This document shows, in pieces, positions 45,792-57,944 of a stretch of 64,000 bases of DNA (positions are counted from its first letter, which is position 1; every line of letters begins with the position of its first letter). The stretch spans positions 514,115 through 578,114 of the forward strand of contig QAOA01001289.1 in assembly GCA_003255065.1 (NCBI GenBank). The letters are read 5' to 3'. This stretch comes from Cercis canadensis (taxonomy: Eukaryota > Streptophyta > Magnoliopsida > Fabales > Fabaceae). The notes under the pieces were generated by a model. It was not told the DNA's origin. It saw only the letters and a program-made list of their open reading frames with translations, and did no database searches. The position numbers and the translations under genes were made by a program.

Positions 45792-46073
45792 ATGGCAGAA
45801 GAGCACCCATGCCAAGCCCCCAAAGGCCACCGACTCTGCGCCAACAACTGCGGCTTCTTCGGTAGCCCAACCACTATGAACCTCTGTTCCAAATGCTACA
45901 ACGATTTCTATCTAAAAGAACAACAAGAAGCCTCTACCAAATCCACCATCGAAGCCACTTTCTCTCTCCTTGCTTCTCCTCCTTCGTCAATGCCATCGTT
46001 GTTGCCGCTCATCGAATCTCTGCATCCTCCTCCGGCGTTGACATTGACTGAGGTTGCAAATTCCAATTGGTAA
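45792..46073 (+). pseudogene. Captured stress-associated protein fragment (A20 zinc finger, no AN1)
   Basis: 93 codons starting MAEEHPCQAPKGHRLCANNC. Residues 16-35 hold a complete A20 zinc finger, C16-x3-C20-x11-C32-x2-C35, with the conserved FFG and MNLCSKCY residues. The rest (EASTKSTIEATFSLLASPPS onward) follows the low-complexity linker of plant stress-associated proteins (SAPs). Family members normally run to ~160-175 residues and end in an AN1 zinc finger; here the frame stops at 46,071 before any AN1. The fragment lies entirely between the inverted repeats of the Pack-MULE, so it was most likely copied from a host gene. The open frame and intact A20 leave open a short expressed product, which in full-length SAPs acts in ubiquitin-linked stress responses. 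Confidence 0.85.
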
Positions 46074-46393
46074 TTGCACCCCGAAAGGAAATTAGATTAG
46101 ATACTTTTAGAAAGACAAGAGGATAAAGATTTTCCCAAATCTGAATGGAATTCTTTGCCCTAATTTTTTTTTAAATTTTTGAATATTAATTTTTTACCTT
46201 AATTTTATAAATTTATTTTCATTTAAATACATCATGTGCACAGCATGTGCTTTTTTCGTCCATTATTGGACGTCCGTTTGAATCTTGGGGGTAAACTGCA
46301 CAGTTTAATAGTTGAAGGAAGTTTTTCCTATATTTTTAAAGTTTTGGGGGTAAATCGCACACAGTGTATAGTTCAAGGGAGTTTTTTGGACTT

Positions 46394-48915
46394 GTCATTT
46401 CATATTGTGTGACAAATACCCACTTAAAAAATACTTTTAATAGTATTAAATATTTTATGCCAAGTTTTAGCACCCATAATAATGAACTCTATATGTGAAA
46501 ATTTATGTATATGTATTTTCTCTACTAATATTATGACGCTAATATCCTGATAAATTTCAAAAAATAAAGTTGTACTTTTCCTCAAAAAAATTGATAAAAA
46601 AAATTTAACTTTTCTATCCTCCTCTTTCAAATGAGGACAAATTAAAAATAAAATTATTATATTGAAAAAGGGCCTTCAGCTCAAACACGTGCACACAAGA
46701 ATGATGCATATGAATCCAACCTAGCGTTCAGCAAAAAGTGCAAGCACCATGTGAACTCCTAGAATGGCCTAATCAGACAACAGAAAAACCAAAAACTAGA
46801 TCACAGTTCAGATTCATGCCCCCTTTAAATGACATAAAAACAAATGTCAGAAGTCTAACAATCCTTCAGTGTCAATTTGCGCCCGGTGGCATGAAAATAA
46901 GTAAATAAATAAATAAAAGTATGCTCTATCCAATGGGTAGAGTAAAACAATTCTTACCAACAAAAAAAAAAAGAGTAAAAAACAAAATTGATGAGTTTGA
47001 AATAGAATTAACTTTTAATTTTGATATTATTACGAAAATTTTAAAAAATTGAGTCAGTCCGTATAGGTTATATTATCAAATTATTAACTAAATTTAAATT
47101 TAATTGAATCAAAATAAAACATTATTTATTTTTTTGATAAATTTCTTGTATTGCTCTATTTATGTATTTTATAAAAAATTAATTGTTTTGACTTATATTG
47201 AGTGACTTAATTTTTCAAGATCTTCAGAATGATATCAAAATCAACTATTTGTTATGCTCTAAACTCTCAGTAAAATGTTTATTTTTTTTTTATCCCACCG
47301 GTAAGATATAAACTAAGCCATAAATAAAACATTGTCCACTATTCTCTACTTCTAAAATCGATCACTGTTCTCAACCTAATTCTAATTATTTAGGACATGT
47401 TTGTCCAATCTATGTTGGATTAAAATAATGGCCACACTTTTAGTTCAATTTAAATTGTTGTTCTAATAATTATCAAAATATATTTATAAAAGTATAACCT
47501 TTTAGGACTGTAATTTGAGGATGCTAAGCTATCTTGATATCTTAAAGAGAAATGAAAAAATCATTTTCCTGAGAGTTTTGGGTATAACAAATTTTTAATT
47601 TTGGTACCATCGTACAAATTTTAAAAAATTGAGCTACTTAATATGTGTCACAATAATTAATTTATTATAATATTTATAAATAAAGTAATATTGGAATAAA
47701 CCGGTTAAAATATTAATAATTTTTTTTAATTATGTTAAACTTAAATTCCGTCAATAATTTTTTGAGATGTTCAAATTGGTAAAAAAATAAAAAAATTCAC
47801 TCAACTCCAAACTTCCAGTAAGAGGTGTTTTCTAATTTTACCCTTCTCTCATAACTTGAATAGCTTAAAATCTCTGTAATTTGGAGTACCCTCCATAATC
47901 ACAATATTCCAACGGTTGTAACCGCATTAGCAATATTACAAAGATAAGACTAATAGATAGGGCAATCAGATATAAGAAACTTATAAGAAGGAGGAAGTAA
48001 AGTATTCACATATTTCAGTTACTTCCAAGAAAAAAGGAAAAAGAATTTCATATTCATATTCACATATTAGTTGTTTATGAACCTAAATATTGAGCTAGCA
48101 GATATTGAGTAATTAAAGCATAAAAAAAAAAAAAAAGGAATAGGAATTATGTTTAGGAAGTTTTAGTTTTATTTCCTTTGTTCTCTTTTGCACCCAAGAA
48201 AAAATAAAATTAAAAGAATTAATTCTACAATAATTCACTAAAAAAAGAATTATTATTTATCTATTGTCCAAACCACAAATTAAGAATCAATTCTTGGAAA
48301 ATCCTCACATAAAAACTAATAATAATTTTTCTTGAAAAGTCTAACCCAAACACTTAACCTATAGCAGTTACATAACTTTGATATTGATTGAAGCCTCTTC
48401 ATCCTAGGAGACAAGACTAGCCAGAAACCACACCATCAAAAAATTGAACCTCTTTGAAGAATAAATAAATTTCCACTTCCATAAGGATGCTATCTTGGTA
48501 ATAAAATTGGGAAACAGATAAAATAAGTGCCAAAAATAAATGAAACACCATTAATAGAAGATATTATTGAAGTTGCTATTAAATTACTGATCATAATATG
48601 TTCAAACCTATAGCTCATAATTGTAAAATTCCAAATCCACCAATGACTTTCTAAACAAAAATTATTATAAATAAAATCAGAGAGACCAACTAAATAGAGA
48701 AATAAGCTTTTTCTGTCACCCAGAGAGATTGGTATAACCTGCAAAATTGTGCAGCAACTCTGTAATCTCTGTACTCACTTAACACTCTCAAGCTTAAACT
48801 TTTTGGTCAAATGGAGAAGGGAAAAGAACTGCAGAATTTGCAATACCATATTAAGAACATACCCAAATGAATTGAATTGACTCCATCACCAAGAATAAAT
48901 GGTTCTTCACTTCTT
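46394..48915. other. Intergenic, no gene recognised
   Basis: Strongly AT-rich. Two loosely similar stretches (around 47,000-47,100 and 47,590-47,680, sharing TTTTAAAAAATTGAG) hint at an old duplication. The last ~170 bases, next to the epimerase stop codon, should include that gene's 3' untranslated region. Confidence 0.5.
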
Positions 48916-50148
48916 CTACCAAGCACTCTTCCCCCCAGATGATGAATAGTACTCCATATACCAATTCACAAATTTCTTCAAACCTGTTTGCAAATCTGTG
49001 GTGGGTTTGTATCCAAACTCCCTTTTGGCATAGCTTATGTTAGCATGAGTGAAGAGAACATCACCATTTCTTGGCATTGGCAGCACTTGCTTCTTAGCTT
49101 TCACCTTGAGCAACTTCTCTAGTATACTCACAAGCTTGCTAACTTGAACTGGTGAAGTATTACCCAGATTGAAAACCCTCAATTGTGCTGGTCCTTTCTT
49201 CTTTCCACCACTCCCTGTACTCTTCCCTGCAGTATCCAATGCCCCTAAGCAACCCTTCACAATATCATCTATGTAAGTAAAATCCCTTGCAACAGAGCTA
49301 TGATCAGGACCTTCAAAGATTTTTATCTGTTTCCCTTTCAATATATCCTTGGTGAAAAAGAAATATGCCATATCTGGTCTCCCCCATGGACCATAAACAG
49401 TGAAAAATCTCAACCCAGTAATTGAAAGACCATAAATATGATTATAAGTATGAGCAATTTCTTCACCAGCTTTCTTTGTTGCAGCATATAAACTTGCAGG
49501 TTGATCTGTGCGATCTTTCTCAGAAAAGGGCACCTTTGAATTGAGACCATAAACGGAACTAGAAGATGCCCACACAATTGAAGGTTGTGGATTTGCAGAT
49601 TTGCAGACTTCAAGAACATTTACAAGCCCAGCAATGTTGCTATGCACATAAGAAGCTGGATTCTTCATCGCATAGCGAACCCCAGCTTGTGCGGCTAAGT
49701 GCATTACATGCGTGAATCTCACTAATTCAAAGAGCTTTCGCAACAATGGAGCATCATTGATGTCTCCTTCAACAATGAAAATACCTTTGCTTCGAAGAAG
49801 ATCGTTGCGAGCTCGTTTCAGAGAAGGGTCGTAGTAGCGATTGAAGTTGTCAATGCCGACAACGCCGTCGCCGCGGCGCTTCAGAGCAATGGAGACATGG
49901 GTGCCGACGAATCCAGCGGCGCCGGTGACAAGCACCCTTTTACCCTTTGATCTAGGGAGGCCCGATTGACGGACGGAATTCTCCCAGTCGGCGCCGCCGC
50001 GGAGGACGCGGCGAGATGGGGAAGATGAGGGAGGAGATCTGAAGAAGAAGAAGACAATCAAACCCAAGAAAATGAGGGACCAAAATAGAAGCTTTGTGAT
50101 AGAGAAATTGTAGCGAACACGGTGAATGCTCACGGGTTTATCCACCAT
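48916..50148 (-). CDS. UDP-glucuronate 4-epimerase (GAE type), type II membrane protein
   Basis: Converts UDP-glucuronate to UDP-galacturonate and back, supplying galacturonic acid for pectin; plant GAE enzymes sit in the Golgi membrane. The 410-residue frame is intact and intronless, as usual for GAE genes. A short N-terminal tail is followed by one membrane segment (residues ~20-36, LLFWSLIFLGLIVFFFF) and a Ser/Pro/Arg linker. The Rossmann NAD site is GAAGFVG (76-82). The catalytic SDR pair is Y221-x3-K225 in SLYAATKK, with the serine-rich SSSSVYG (195-201) upstream. GPWGRPDMAYFFF (253-265) and the lysine/glycine-rich STGSGGKKKG loop (310-319) are GAE signatures. I chose ATG 50,146-50,148 because the membrane segment starts right after it. 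At 410 residues it is slightly shorter at the N-terminus than most family members. I do not assign a number within the GAE family. Confidence 0.96.
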   Translation of the reverse strand: MVDKPVSIHRVRYNFSITKLLFWSLIFLGLIVFFFFRSPPSSSPSRRVLRGGADWENSVRQSGLPRSKGKRVLVTGAAGFVGTHVSIALKRRGDGVVGIDNFNRYYDPSLKRARNDLLRSKGIFIVEGDINDAPLLRKLFELVRFTHVMHLAAQAGVRYAMKNPASYVHSNIAGLVNVLEVCKSANPQPSIVWASSSSVYGLNSKVPFSEKDRTDQPASLYAATKKAGEEIAHTYNHIYGLSITGLRFFTVYGPWGRPDMAYFFFTKDILKGKQIKIFEGPDHSSVARDFTYIDDIVKGCLGALDTAGKSTGSGGKKKGPAQLRVFNLGNTSPVQVSKLVSILEKLLKVKAKKQVLPMPRNGDVLFTHANISYAKREFGYKPTTDLQTGLKKFVNWYMEYYSSSGGKSAW

Positions 50149-50420
50149 TGTCAGAAACTTAAATTTTTTCCGAGAAAATTGATTGGAAACAAAGGGAAAA
50201 TCTCATTGCTCCAAGGATGAACAATTTGGTGTCGGTTCTTGAGTAATGGGTTTTCTGGATATGCTCTGAGAGAAAATGTAGATCAAAAAGAGATACCAAA
50301 TGCTTTGTCCTTATCCCCTCTCTCTCTCTCTGTAAATTCTTTACGGTAAAACGAGACAATTGGTTCTGCTTGTTATCTAGAGAGAGAGAGAGGGAAAAGG
50401 GTAAAGGTAGTACACAGGGG
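50149..50420 (-). promoter_or_regulatory. Upstream region and likely leader of the epimerase gene
   Basis: Two dinucleotide tracts lie upstream on the minus strand: a GA run (complement of 50,319-50,332) and a CT run (complement of 50,379-50,393). GA/CT tracts are common in plant core promoters and leaders. I see no convincing TATA box. Confidence 0.4.
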
Positions 50421-51873
50421 AACTAGATTTGAGGGAGGAAGATGCGGTTTGAAAAATGGAGTAAGATAAGAGTCAAATGGATACAAAACGAAAGAGCGGT
50501 GTTGGGAATTTTTTTTTTTTTAGTAAAATATTTTTTTAGACTAANTTGAATTATTTTTTAAATATTATTTTAATTTTTAATTTATTTTTTATATTATTTT
50601 AATTCTCAAATAATTATTCTTATCACAAATAAGTGTTTGTAGTAATCACTTGTGATGTTAACAGATAATTAATTTGACAAATAAAATGATTATTTAAAAA
50701 TTAAAATCATACAAAAAATAATAAAAATATTTAATTCTTTTTTTTTATTTTCTTCTAATCGGTGTTGGTCATCTCTGGTTATTGCATGTGAATTTCTTTG
50801 GTGTATATGCCATATGACTACTATGTGTACAAATTATAGCATCATTTTCTAGTCTACTAAATTAAGTTTTAATTTTTCTTAGAAGAATTTAATTTTTAAG
50901 TTATAGTACCAGATTTTCAGCTCCAAATTATAAAAAATGATAAAATTATTGTACCAAAATTTCAAGACGATTTTCTCACATATATCGTAATTGATTGAAA
51001 TTTGATGCACAGAATTGTAGATGCATGCATCTCGAAAAGAAAATTAAGTAAGATAACTTTGGGAAAAGAAAAAGGGAAGAATGAGTTCGTGGTAAAGGGA
51101 CAAAGTTTGTTAAATAAAGTAATAATTAAGGATCCAAAACTGGACCAATTCCTTCAATAATATAGTTTAGTAACCTAATGCAATGGTTGTTTTGAAAACA
51201 TTTTCTTTAGTACGGTATTTTTTAAATATTATTTCATTTGGTCAAAAGACAAGAACAATAATCACTATTGAGTAGCGTCATATGATTTGTCACCTGTCAT
51301 CTTGAGAGGCCACAAATGATATAACGCCACTAAATAGTGGCTATCAAGATTCGTTGTGTGCATATGTGTCATTGGAAAGGATGAATCTTGAAATGGAGTC
51401 ACTCTATTTCATGTGTCGTCTCTCAACATAAATTACGACATATGAAATGACGCATTGACCAAACAAAAATAATATTAAAAAATAAAAGCTGCGGTATTAA
51501 AGGAAATATTTTTAAATGTACTATATTCAGGGAATTAAGTTTCCAAATTACAATATCAAAGGAATTAATCCTCCAAAACTTAGAAGAGTTTAGAATTATA
51601 GAGTATAAATTTATTTAACAGAAATTTTATTGTTAGAATTAGGTTAGGTAGTTTCTTAAAAGAAGGATAACCTATTTTTCTGTTTTGCGTGTTCATGTAT
51701 CGGTTGGAACGGGTCAAACTGATTAAACTCAACATTGACCAAAAAAGAAGGATGAAAAGGGCTAAAAATTAGAAGATACACGTGATTTTACTCTAGCCCT
51801 TTAAAATTTTTGGAATTCTTTAAGTTTCTGAAATATGATTATTCCATCCATCAAATGAGTCATTTGATTTATT
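50421..51873. other. Intergenic, no gene recognised
   Basis: AT-rich; no exons or repeat boundaries are evident. Confidence 0.45.
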
Positions 51874-52090
51874 TGTTGTTGTTAAGAGAGAGATGGGAGA
51901 AAGAAAAGATTTATTTACTCTATTACAATTGTACAATCACCTATTTATACAACAAGGATGAGAGAATTAAGGGAAATAATTTATGTCCTAATTAACTACT
52001 AATTACTAGCTAGTCATTACTGCCCTAATTATTTGCTAGCCGTGATTGCTAGTCATTGGTAATCTCCATGATTTTAGGCTCTCTTTTACA
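51874..52090 (-). repeat. Element E 3' LTR
   Basis: Starts TGTAAAAGAGAGCC directly after the polypurine tract and ends near CTTAACAACAA. It includes a TATA-like TTGTATAAATAGG. The outer boundary is approximate because no partner LTR exists. Confidence 0.65.
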
Positions 52091-52129
52091 TCCCCTCAAA
52101 TTGATGCGGTGTATCAATAAGCATCAATT

Positions 52130-53423
52130 TGTTGATTAGATAATTGTGACGAGAAGTTCCCATTGGTCTGGTAAATATGTCTGCAACTTGATCATGGGAT
52201 GGTACGTGTGAAAGGGTCAAGGTTTTATCTTGTGCAAGTTTCTTAATATAATGGCAGTCAACTTCTATATGTTTAGTCCTTTCATGTTGGACTGGATTTG
52301 TAGCAATACGGATGGTGCTGATGTTGTCTGCATATAATGGAGTTGGTTGTTGACAATGTACTTCTAACTTGCCAAGAGCCTTCTAATCCAAACAACTTCA
52401 GAACTAACAGATGACATTGATCTATATTCTGCTTCTGTAGTAGATTTGGCTACTCTATCTTGTTTTTTGCATTTCCATGAGATTGGACAGGAGCCTAGGA
52501 AGACACACCAACATGTAGTGGATCTTCTTGTGTCAAGACATCCAGTATGGTCAACGTCTGAGAAAGCTGTTAGAGAGAGGGAAGACTTTGAAGGAAAAAA
52601 AATATTCCATGATCTGAAGTCCCTTTCAAGTATCTGATGATGCGATGCAGTGTAGTGAGGTGTAGTCTTCGTGGATCTGCAACAAATTGGCTAACAATCT
52701 GCACTGGAAAAGAGATGTCAGGTCTAGTTATAGTAAGATAGATTAGACTTCCTACTATACGTCTATATAAGTATGGATTAGATAGTGGTTGTCCATCTTC
52801 TCTTGTTAATTTTAAATTTTGTTCCATGGGTGTGGCCATCTCCTTGTTATCGGTAAGATTTACCAATTGAATTATATCTTCTATATACTTCGGTTGGCTA
52901 AGAAACAAGACATTGAAGTGATATGAAATCTCAAGGCCAAGGAAATAGTGAAGTACACCAAGATCTTTCATAAGAAAGGATGCTTGAAGAGCACTTTTTA
53001 TTTCAGCAATACCTTGATCATCGTTTCCTGTTATGACCATATCATCAACATATAGTAATAAGATGAATGACCATTTTTGCTTTGTTTGAATCCAACAGAA
53101 CAAAGAATTGAATGAAAATTTTCAAACCATGCTCTAGGAGCATGTTTAAGTCCATAAAGAGACTTGTTAAGTTTGCAAACCAGATTATTCTCTCTCAAAG
53201 GATATCCAGGAGGAGGTTTCATATCCACAGTTTCTTTCAATTGTCCATGCAAGAAAGCATTCTTTACATGCATTTGGTGTAAGGAACAACCCTTAGATGA
53301 TGCTACTGCAAGAAGAATACGAATAGTTGTCATTTTAGCCACAGGTGAAAATGTTTCTTCATAATCAATCCCATATTTTTGTTTGTACCCCTGAGCTACA
53401 AGTCTTGCTTTATACCTATCCAA
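52130..53423 (-). pseudogene. Element E reverse transcriptase and RNase H
   Basis: Reverse transcriptase opens with YKARLVAQGYKQKYGIDYEE (near 53,415) and continues through MHVKNAFLHGQLKE. There D in the usual MDVKNAFL is replaced by H, so one catalytic aspartate is lost. A frameshift near 53,090 separates this from the LLYVDDMVITGND block, where YVDD is intact, and the thumb with MATPMEQNLKL and YRRIVGSLIYLTITRPDISF. RNase H (52,140-52,560) is recognisable by STTEAEYRSMS, LYADNISTIRIA and TKHIEVDCHYIK but has frameshifts. Not functional. Confidence 0.88.
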
Positions 53424-53474
53424 AGTCCCATCTGGTTTTACCTTAATTGTGTATACCCACTTACTACCAATTAC

Positions 53475-54155
53475 TTAAGCATGCTTTGGTCTTGTAACCA
53501 AATCCCAAGTGTTGTTTATTTCAAGGGCATGGAGTACTTCTATCATAGCTTTCCTCCAACACTCTTGTTCTATTGCTTGTTTATAATTAGAAGGGACATA
53601 ATTAAAATTTGTGTTACTAAAGAAAGATGTAGATTTCACATACCATTCAGGAGAGTAACCAAACCTTTGCGGTGGTTGACCTCGTTTTGTGCGAGATGAG
53701 CGCCTTGAAGGATGTGGATCAATGTTTAGATCAGCATTTGGTTCTGTGATCTCACTTCCCTCTGCAGGAAGAGTAGAAGGACTTCCGATGTATCCTTGAG
53801 TAATTTGGTGAGGTTCCACCATGGCATTAGTCTCCATAGAACTATTCTTTTCTCCTATTAGCTCATCAGATTCTAGAGACAAATGTTCAGTAAAATTTGG
53901 TAAAAATGAAAATGAGGAACTAGCCTTAGGAGAAGCAGGATAATAGTAAATATTTTCAAAAAATGAAACACGACGTGATATGCGCATTCTTTTCAGCTCT
54001 GGATCATAACAAAGATAGCCTTTTCGTTTGTCGCAATATCCCAGAAACACACATTTAGCTGCTTTACAAGACAATTTATTTTGTTCATTTGCTGCAAGTA
54101 AAACAGAACAAATACATTTTCTAAGGAGTTTGTGGACAAGAATGCAGTACAACAA
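53475..54155 (-). pseudogene. Element E integrase C-terminus and linker
   Basis: Contains the copia motif KCVFLGYCDKRKGYLCYDP, then SRRVSFFEN and a linker with RRSSRTKRGQPP, leading to the start of reverse transcriptase (ECWRKAMIEVLHALEINNTW). A TAA at 53,475 interrupts it before the next block. The integrase catalytic core between here and 54,430 is broken up by stops. Confidence 0.82.
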
Positions 54156-54429
54156 TTCCTTTCTCCTGGAAAAAGGAAGTTAAACCTTGAAAACAGAATT
54201 CTCCTCCAGCATCTGAACGAAATACTCTTATTGTTTTCTGAAATTGTGTCTCAATCATAGTGATAAATATCTTAGCTATATTAGTAAGTTCAGACTTGGC
54301 ACGTAAAAAATATATCCAAGTAAATCTAGTATATTGATCTATGAAGAGAACAAATTAACGATATCCCAATCTGGAACGAATAGGTGATGTCCATAAATCA
54401 CTATGTATTAAATCAAAAGGTGCATGAAA

Positions 54430-55233
54430 TTAAGAAGTACTTAATGAAAAAGGCAATTTTGATGCTTTTCCAAATGCACAACTTTGGCACTTCCTCTCAA
54501 GTAAATTAGACTTTCCTAGTAACTTGTCTGGAAGTAAATTAGATCTAAACATATACTCAAGTCTAGAGCTATGAGGGTGACCAAGGCGAAGATGCCATAA
54601 GTCCCAAGTCTTATTTCTGAGAGTATTCTTGGAGGTTGAGGAGACCGAAAGGCAAGACTGCAGAACAGGTTCCTTGCTCAAATTCAATTTGAATAGTCGT
54701 CCTTCCCTATGTCCCTTCCCTATCACCTTCCCCGTTTGAAGATCCTGCATATCACAACCATGAGGAGAAAATTTGATCGTGCAATTTTTATCATTTAACT
54801 GTCCAACAGAGATTAGATTTGTGACTAGTTTTGGAATATAAAGAGTATTTGGAAGAGTCAAGGTTTTTTCAGATTTATCTTTTAAGCAAACTGATCCAAT
54901 GCCTTTAATTGGTAAAATCTCTCCATTTGCAGTTATGACAGATTGCTTAGAAGTATATGGTTTCAAGTTTTGAAAAACACGTTTTTCTTCGCTCATGTGA
55001 CTAAATGCAGCAGAATCAATGTACCAGTGAGTGATACCTGAGAAGCCAACAGCAGAAAAAACATAAGAGATTGCACCTGGTAAGGTTGATTGCAGAGTAG
55101 ATTCTATCATTTGTTGAATTATCTCTTGGGAGACACCAGCATTAGACAAACCTGTCACCTTCTGTTCTCCATAAGAAAAGAATGCTGTTTGATTCTGGTT
55201 AGGTTTGTTTCTCTGCAAGGTTCTGCATTCCAA
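54430..55233 (-). pseudogene. Element E protease and integrase N-terminus
   Basis: A 267-codon open stretch. Near 55,030 the protease site reads WYIDSAAFSHMS, so the glycine of the DSGA triad is alanine. LGHPHSSRLEYM and CQSCAFGKASKLPFS form the GAG_pre-integrase / HHCC region (54,450-54,590). Just upstream (55,234-55,260) a damaged zinc knuckle (CGHIILEC) is preceded by a stop. Confidence 0.85.
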
Positions 55234-55299
55234 GATGATATGCCCACATTATTTGTATAGACAGTTATTTACTTTCTGTCTAAGTTTCCTTTACTATAG

Positions 55300-55514
55300 T
55301 TGATTAGTTAAGTTTAGTTAACTTACTCATTATAGTTAGTTCATTAACTATAGTTAGTCAATCTGTTATCAGTTAGTTAGATTAGCTGTTACCGTATATA
55401 TAGGGGTCCCTATATATTGAATCATTTTCATATCAGAAAATATAAGGAGCTTCCACAACCTTTCTTGGTGTGCTCTCTTTTCTGCTGGTTTACTCTCTGA
55501 GATTTTACAGAAGC
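55300..55514 (+). other. LTR-like sequence of unknown family
   Basis: Repeats of TAGTTAGTTA/TTAACTATAGTTAGT run into TGTTATCAGTTAG. Then come a TATA-like palindrome (TATATATAGGGGTCCCTATATAT, 55,396-55,419) and an end in GATTTTACA. The layout resembles a plus-strand copia LTR or its remnant and abuts the truncated end of element E. No partner copy is in the window. Confidence 0.35.
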
Positions 55515-57944
55515 TCAACTTCTAGATTTTTTAGATAAGCCAATCAGATATATATAGAAAGGAGAGAATCTATTCGTGAGAAGTGAGAGAGATCATAATC
55601 TTTGCCACATATAGAATTAGAGAAGGCAAAGAAAAGAAAATGATGATGCCTAAGTTGAACTCGAGGTCGGGTGGATATCGGCAGTCAGACGAGATCAAGT
55701 TAATATGTACAAGTAAAAAGAAAGGGTCGTACTTTAGTTTTTGGGTTCTGAAGATTAAGTTAGGTTGATTCAAGCTAAAAATAGTTATTAATGGTAGAAG
55801 AGTCAAAAGTCTTGTACCTGTAACAGCTGAGTTATTTATAGGGGTGTTGAAGAAAACATTGGGGGTATGTTGGTTTGTTTGAATTTGGTCATTTAGTGTA
55901 ATAAGCTTTTTGGTGTAATGAGTCTTTGGAAATTAGGCTTAAGATGAGGTCTCTACATAAAGAATGAAGGAGAAGAAAAGAAAAATATTAGTTGCAAATA
56001 AAAATCAGAAATCCATGCAAAGAATGCCCCGTTTTTCAGCAATCAGGATCATAAATAAAGAAATTCCCCACACAGCCGAGAGAGTAGAGATAATTATAGA
56101 TGTGAAGTGCAGGATAGGTTTCCACAAACCAATACCGGTGGCAATGAGCCTAGCATGAATATAAAAGGAGCTAATTGTGTAAGAGTATATGAAACCCTTC
56201 ATATATGTAGGAAGAAATTACAAAGAGTAAAGCCAAGGGAAAGAGAAAGCTAGAGACAAACCCTTGGGTCCAAGCTTGGAGAAAAAAAACATTGAGACTA
56301 AGAAAGGAAATAGAAGGGAGAAAAGTGAAGAAAATTCGTAGAGAGGCTTCACGAGCGAGGAGAAGAGAGAGAAGGAACTTTTTTTTTTTTGTGCAAATGA
56401 AAAGTTACTGCATTAGTAAAATGAGTTATTATTTGGTACATTTATGGTGGAAAGTTAAATATTTCTACAAATGGCTGAAATTATACGATTTTGATTATAA
56501 TAAATTAAATTAAAGACATTAATATTCTTAAACTATTTACTTATTTCAATTTACGATTTTTCAAATTCAAAAAATATATTTTTCATATAAAAATTATAAG
56601 AATATAAAATAAACAGTCATGATTGATTTTAAATAGTAATTCTAGTTTGATATTTTTTTTATCATGTTTTATGGAAGTTAATCTATAAAAACTATCTAAT
56701 ATTTATCTAAACCATCATTTAAATAATTTTTATGAATTATTTGTTACAAAATAGTATACAAATCAAGCTTTTTGTGTAAATTTAAACTCATCGGCAATGT
56801 ACCACTTAAAAATCCTTGTAAAATAGGTAGTTCAATTACAACTTCTAACATATCTCGAGACACAAGTTCCCTGAACATCAAAATGAAAAGCCACACTACA
56901 CAAGTAGTGTTACAAAAACATTGAAATCCTCAATTAGATAGGATTTGAGAGTCAGTTTATGTGTAGGGAAGGTGTTACACACCCCACAACACCCGTCTAA
57001 AAAATTGTTACCCAAAATTAATTATGCGAACATAATATAGCCAAAAAAGTATATTTTATTTATCCAAAAAAAAAATGTACTACAAAAGTATCTAATAAAG
57101 TAAATACTGAAAATTTAAAGATACAATGAATGATTTTACTTTCAAACCCTAAATCTTTCCACCATTTCGTCGCATGAAGCGCCATTTTGTGGTGGTGCTA
57201 CATTCACTAAGGTCAGATAAAGCAAGACATCTCATATAAGATTGGCTCATCCTACCCTTCCATGATAAGTAAATTAAGGACCCTGTAGATACTACACATC
57301 ACAGTCACATCACTAATGAATGCAAATGCATGAGTTTACAAATTATAAAATTGTTCAAGGAAGGGGATCTTAAGTACAAATGTAAAATAATAACAACATA
57401 ATCCTTGAGCTTCAAGCTTGCAAAGGTAGATTCCCTTGCATCACATAGTCTCACCAACATTGTCAATGGAAACTTAAGCACTCATAAAAAAAAATGATTA
57501 GTAAAAATAATAATGAAGAAGCATCATCCAAAGCTTATCAAATAAAATGTAGCACCTCTAACACAACCAAAATAGAGCCTTCAACAAGAGGACTTAAGAA
57601 TGAAAGTTAACTCTAAAATTGAATCTAAATGAACGAAAAAAAAAAAAAAAAAAACANAAAAAAAAAAAAAAAAAAAAAACAGCCCTTTATATGAGGGCAA
57701 GGCAGCAGCCAAACATATTCCAAGTAAACCCCAAAAGAATACAAAAAGCTGACCCAAGATGGCATCAAAATAATCTTTGAAACAAACCTAAAAGTAGAAA
57801 GACACAACATTCCAAAATATTGCAATAGAATTAGCCAAAACACTCTTAAACCTAATGTAAACAACACTTAAAAACTTTCAGCATTGCAGAACATTGGGGG
57901 CCACTTTAGTTGAGAAGTTAGAACACATGTCAAGGAATTTTAAT
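55515..57944. other. Intergenic, no gene recognised
   Basis: AT-rich with long A runs (57,638-57,679, with one unresolved base). Short open frames occur on both strands, including a hydrophobic one at 56,005-56,202 on the minus strand, but none has a recognisable domain or exon context. Confidence 0.45.

Larger units (their letters stand above)
44792..46393. mobile_element. Probable Pack-MULE with ~230-bp terminal inverted repeats
   Basis: The left arm (44,792-45,022, starting AAGTCTAAAAAACTCTC) is the reverse complement of the right arm (46,153-46,393, ending GAGTTTTTTGGACTT) at roughly 85% identity, including the shared blocks GAACTATACAC and CCAATAATGGACG. Long inverted repeats with a host gene fragment inside are typical of Pack-MULEs. 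I could not find a clean 9-bp target duplication: the flanks (ATTTGGGAA, GTCATTTCA) differ. No transposase is present. The interior holds an A20 zinc-finger gene fragment. Confidence 0.75.
51874..55290 (-). mobile_element. Ty1/copia element E, 5'-truncated
   Basis: On the minus strand the order is a trace of Gag zinc knuckle, protease, integrase, reverse transcriptase, RNase H, polypurine tract (TTTGAGGGGA) and a 3' LTR of ~217 bp. The 5' LTR, leader and most of gag are missing; homology stops near 55,290. Stops and frameshifts occur in every domain. It is an old fragment of a different copia family from element C. Confidence 0.88.

Noticed and set aside
51874..55514. 55,300-55,514 as the 5' LTR of copia element E
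   Set aside because: It shows no similarity to the 3' LTR at 51,874-52,090 and appears to have the opposite orientation.
56005..56202. Hydrophobic 65-codon minus-strand frame (MKGFIYSYTISSFYIHARL)
   Set aside because: No family is recognised and no neighbouring exons are seen; it is probably chance in AT-rich DNA.
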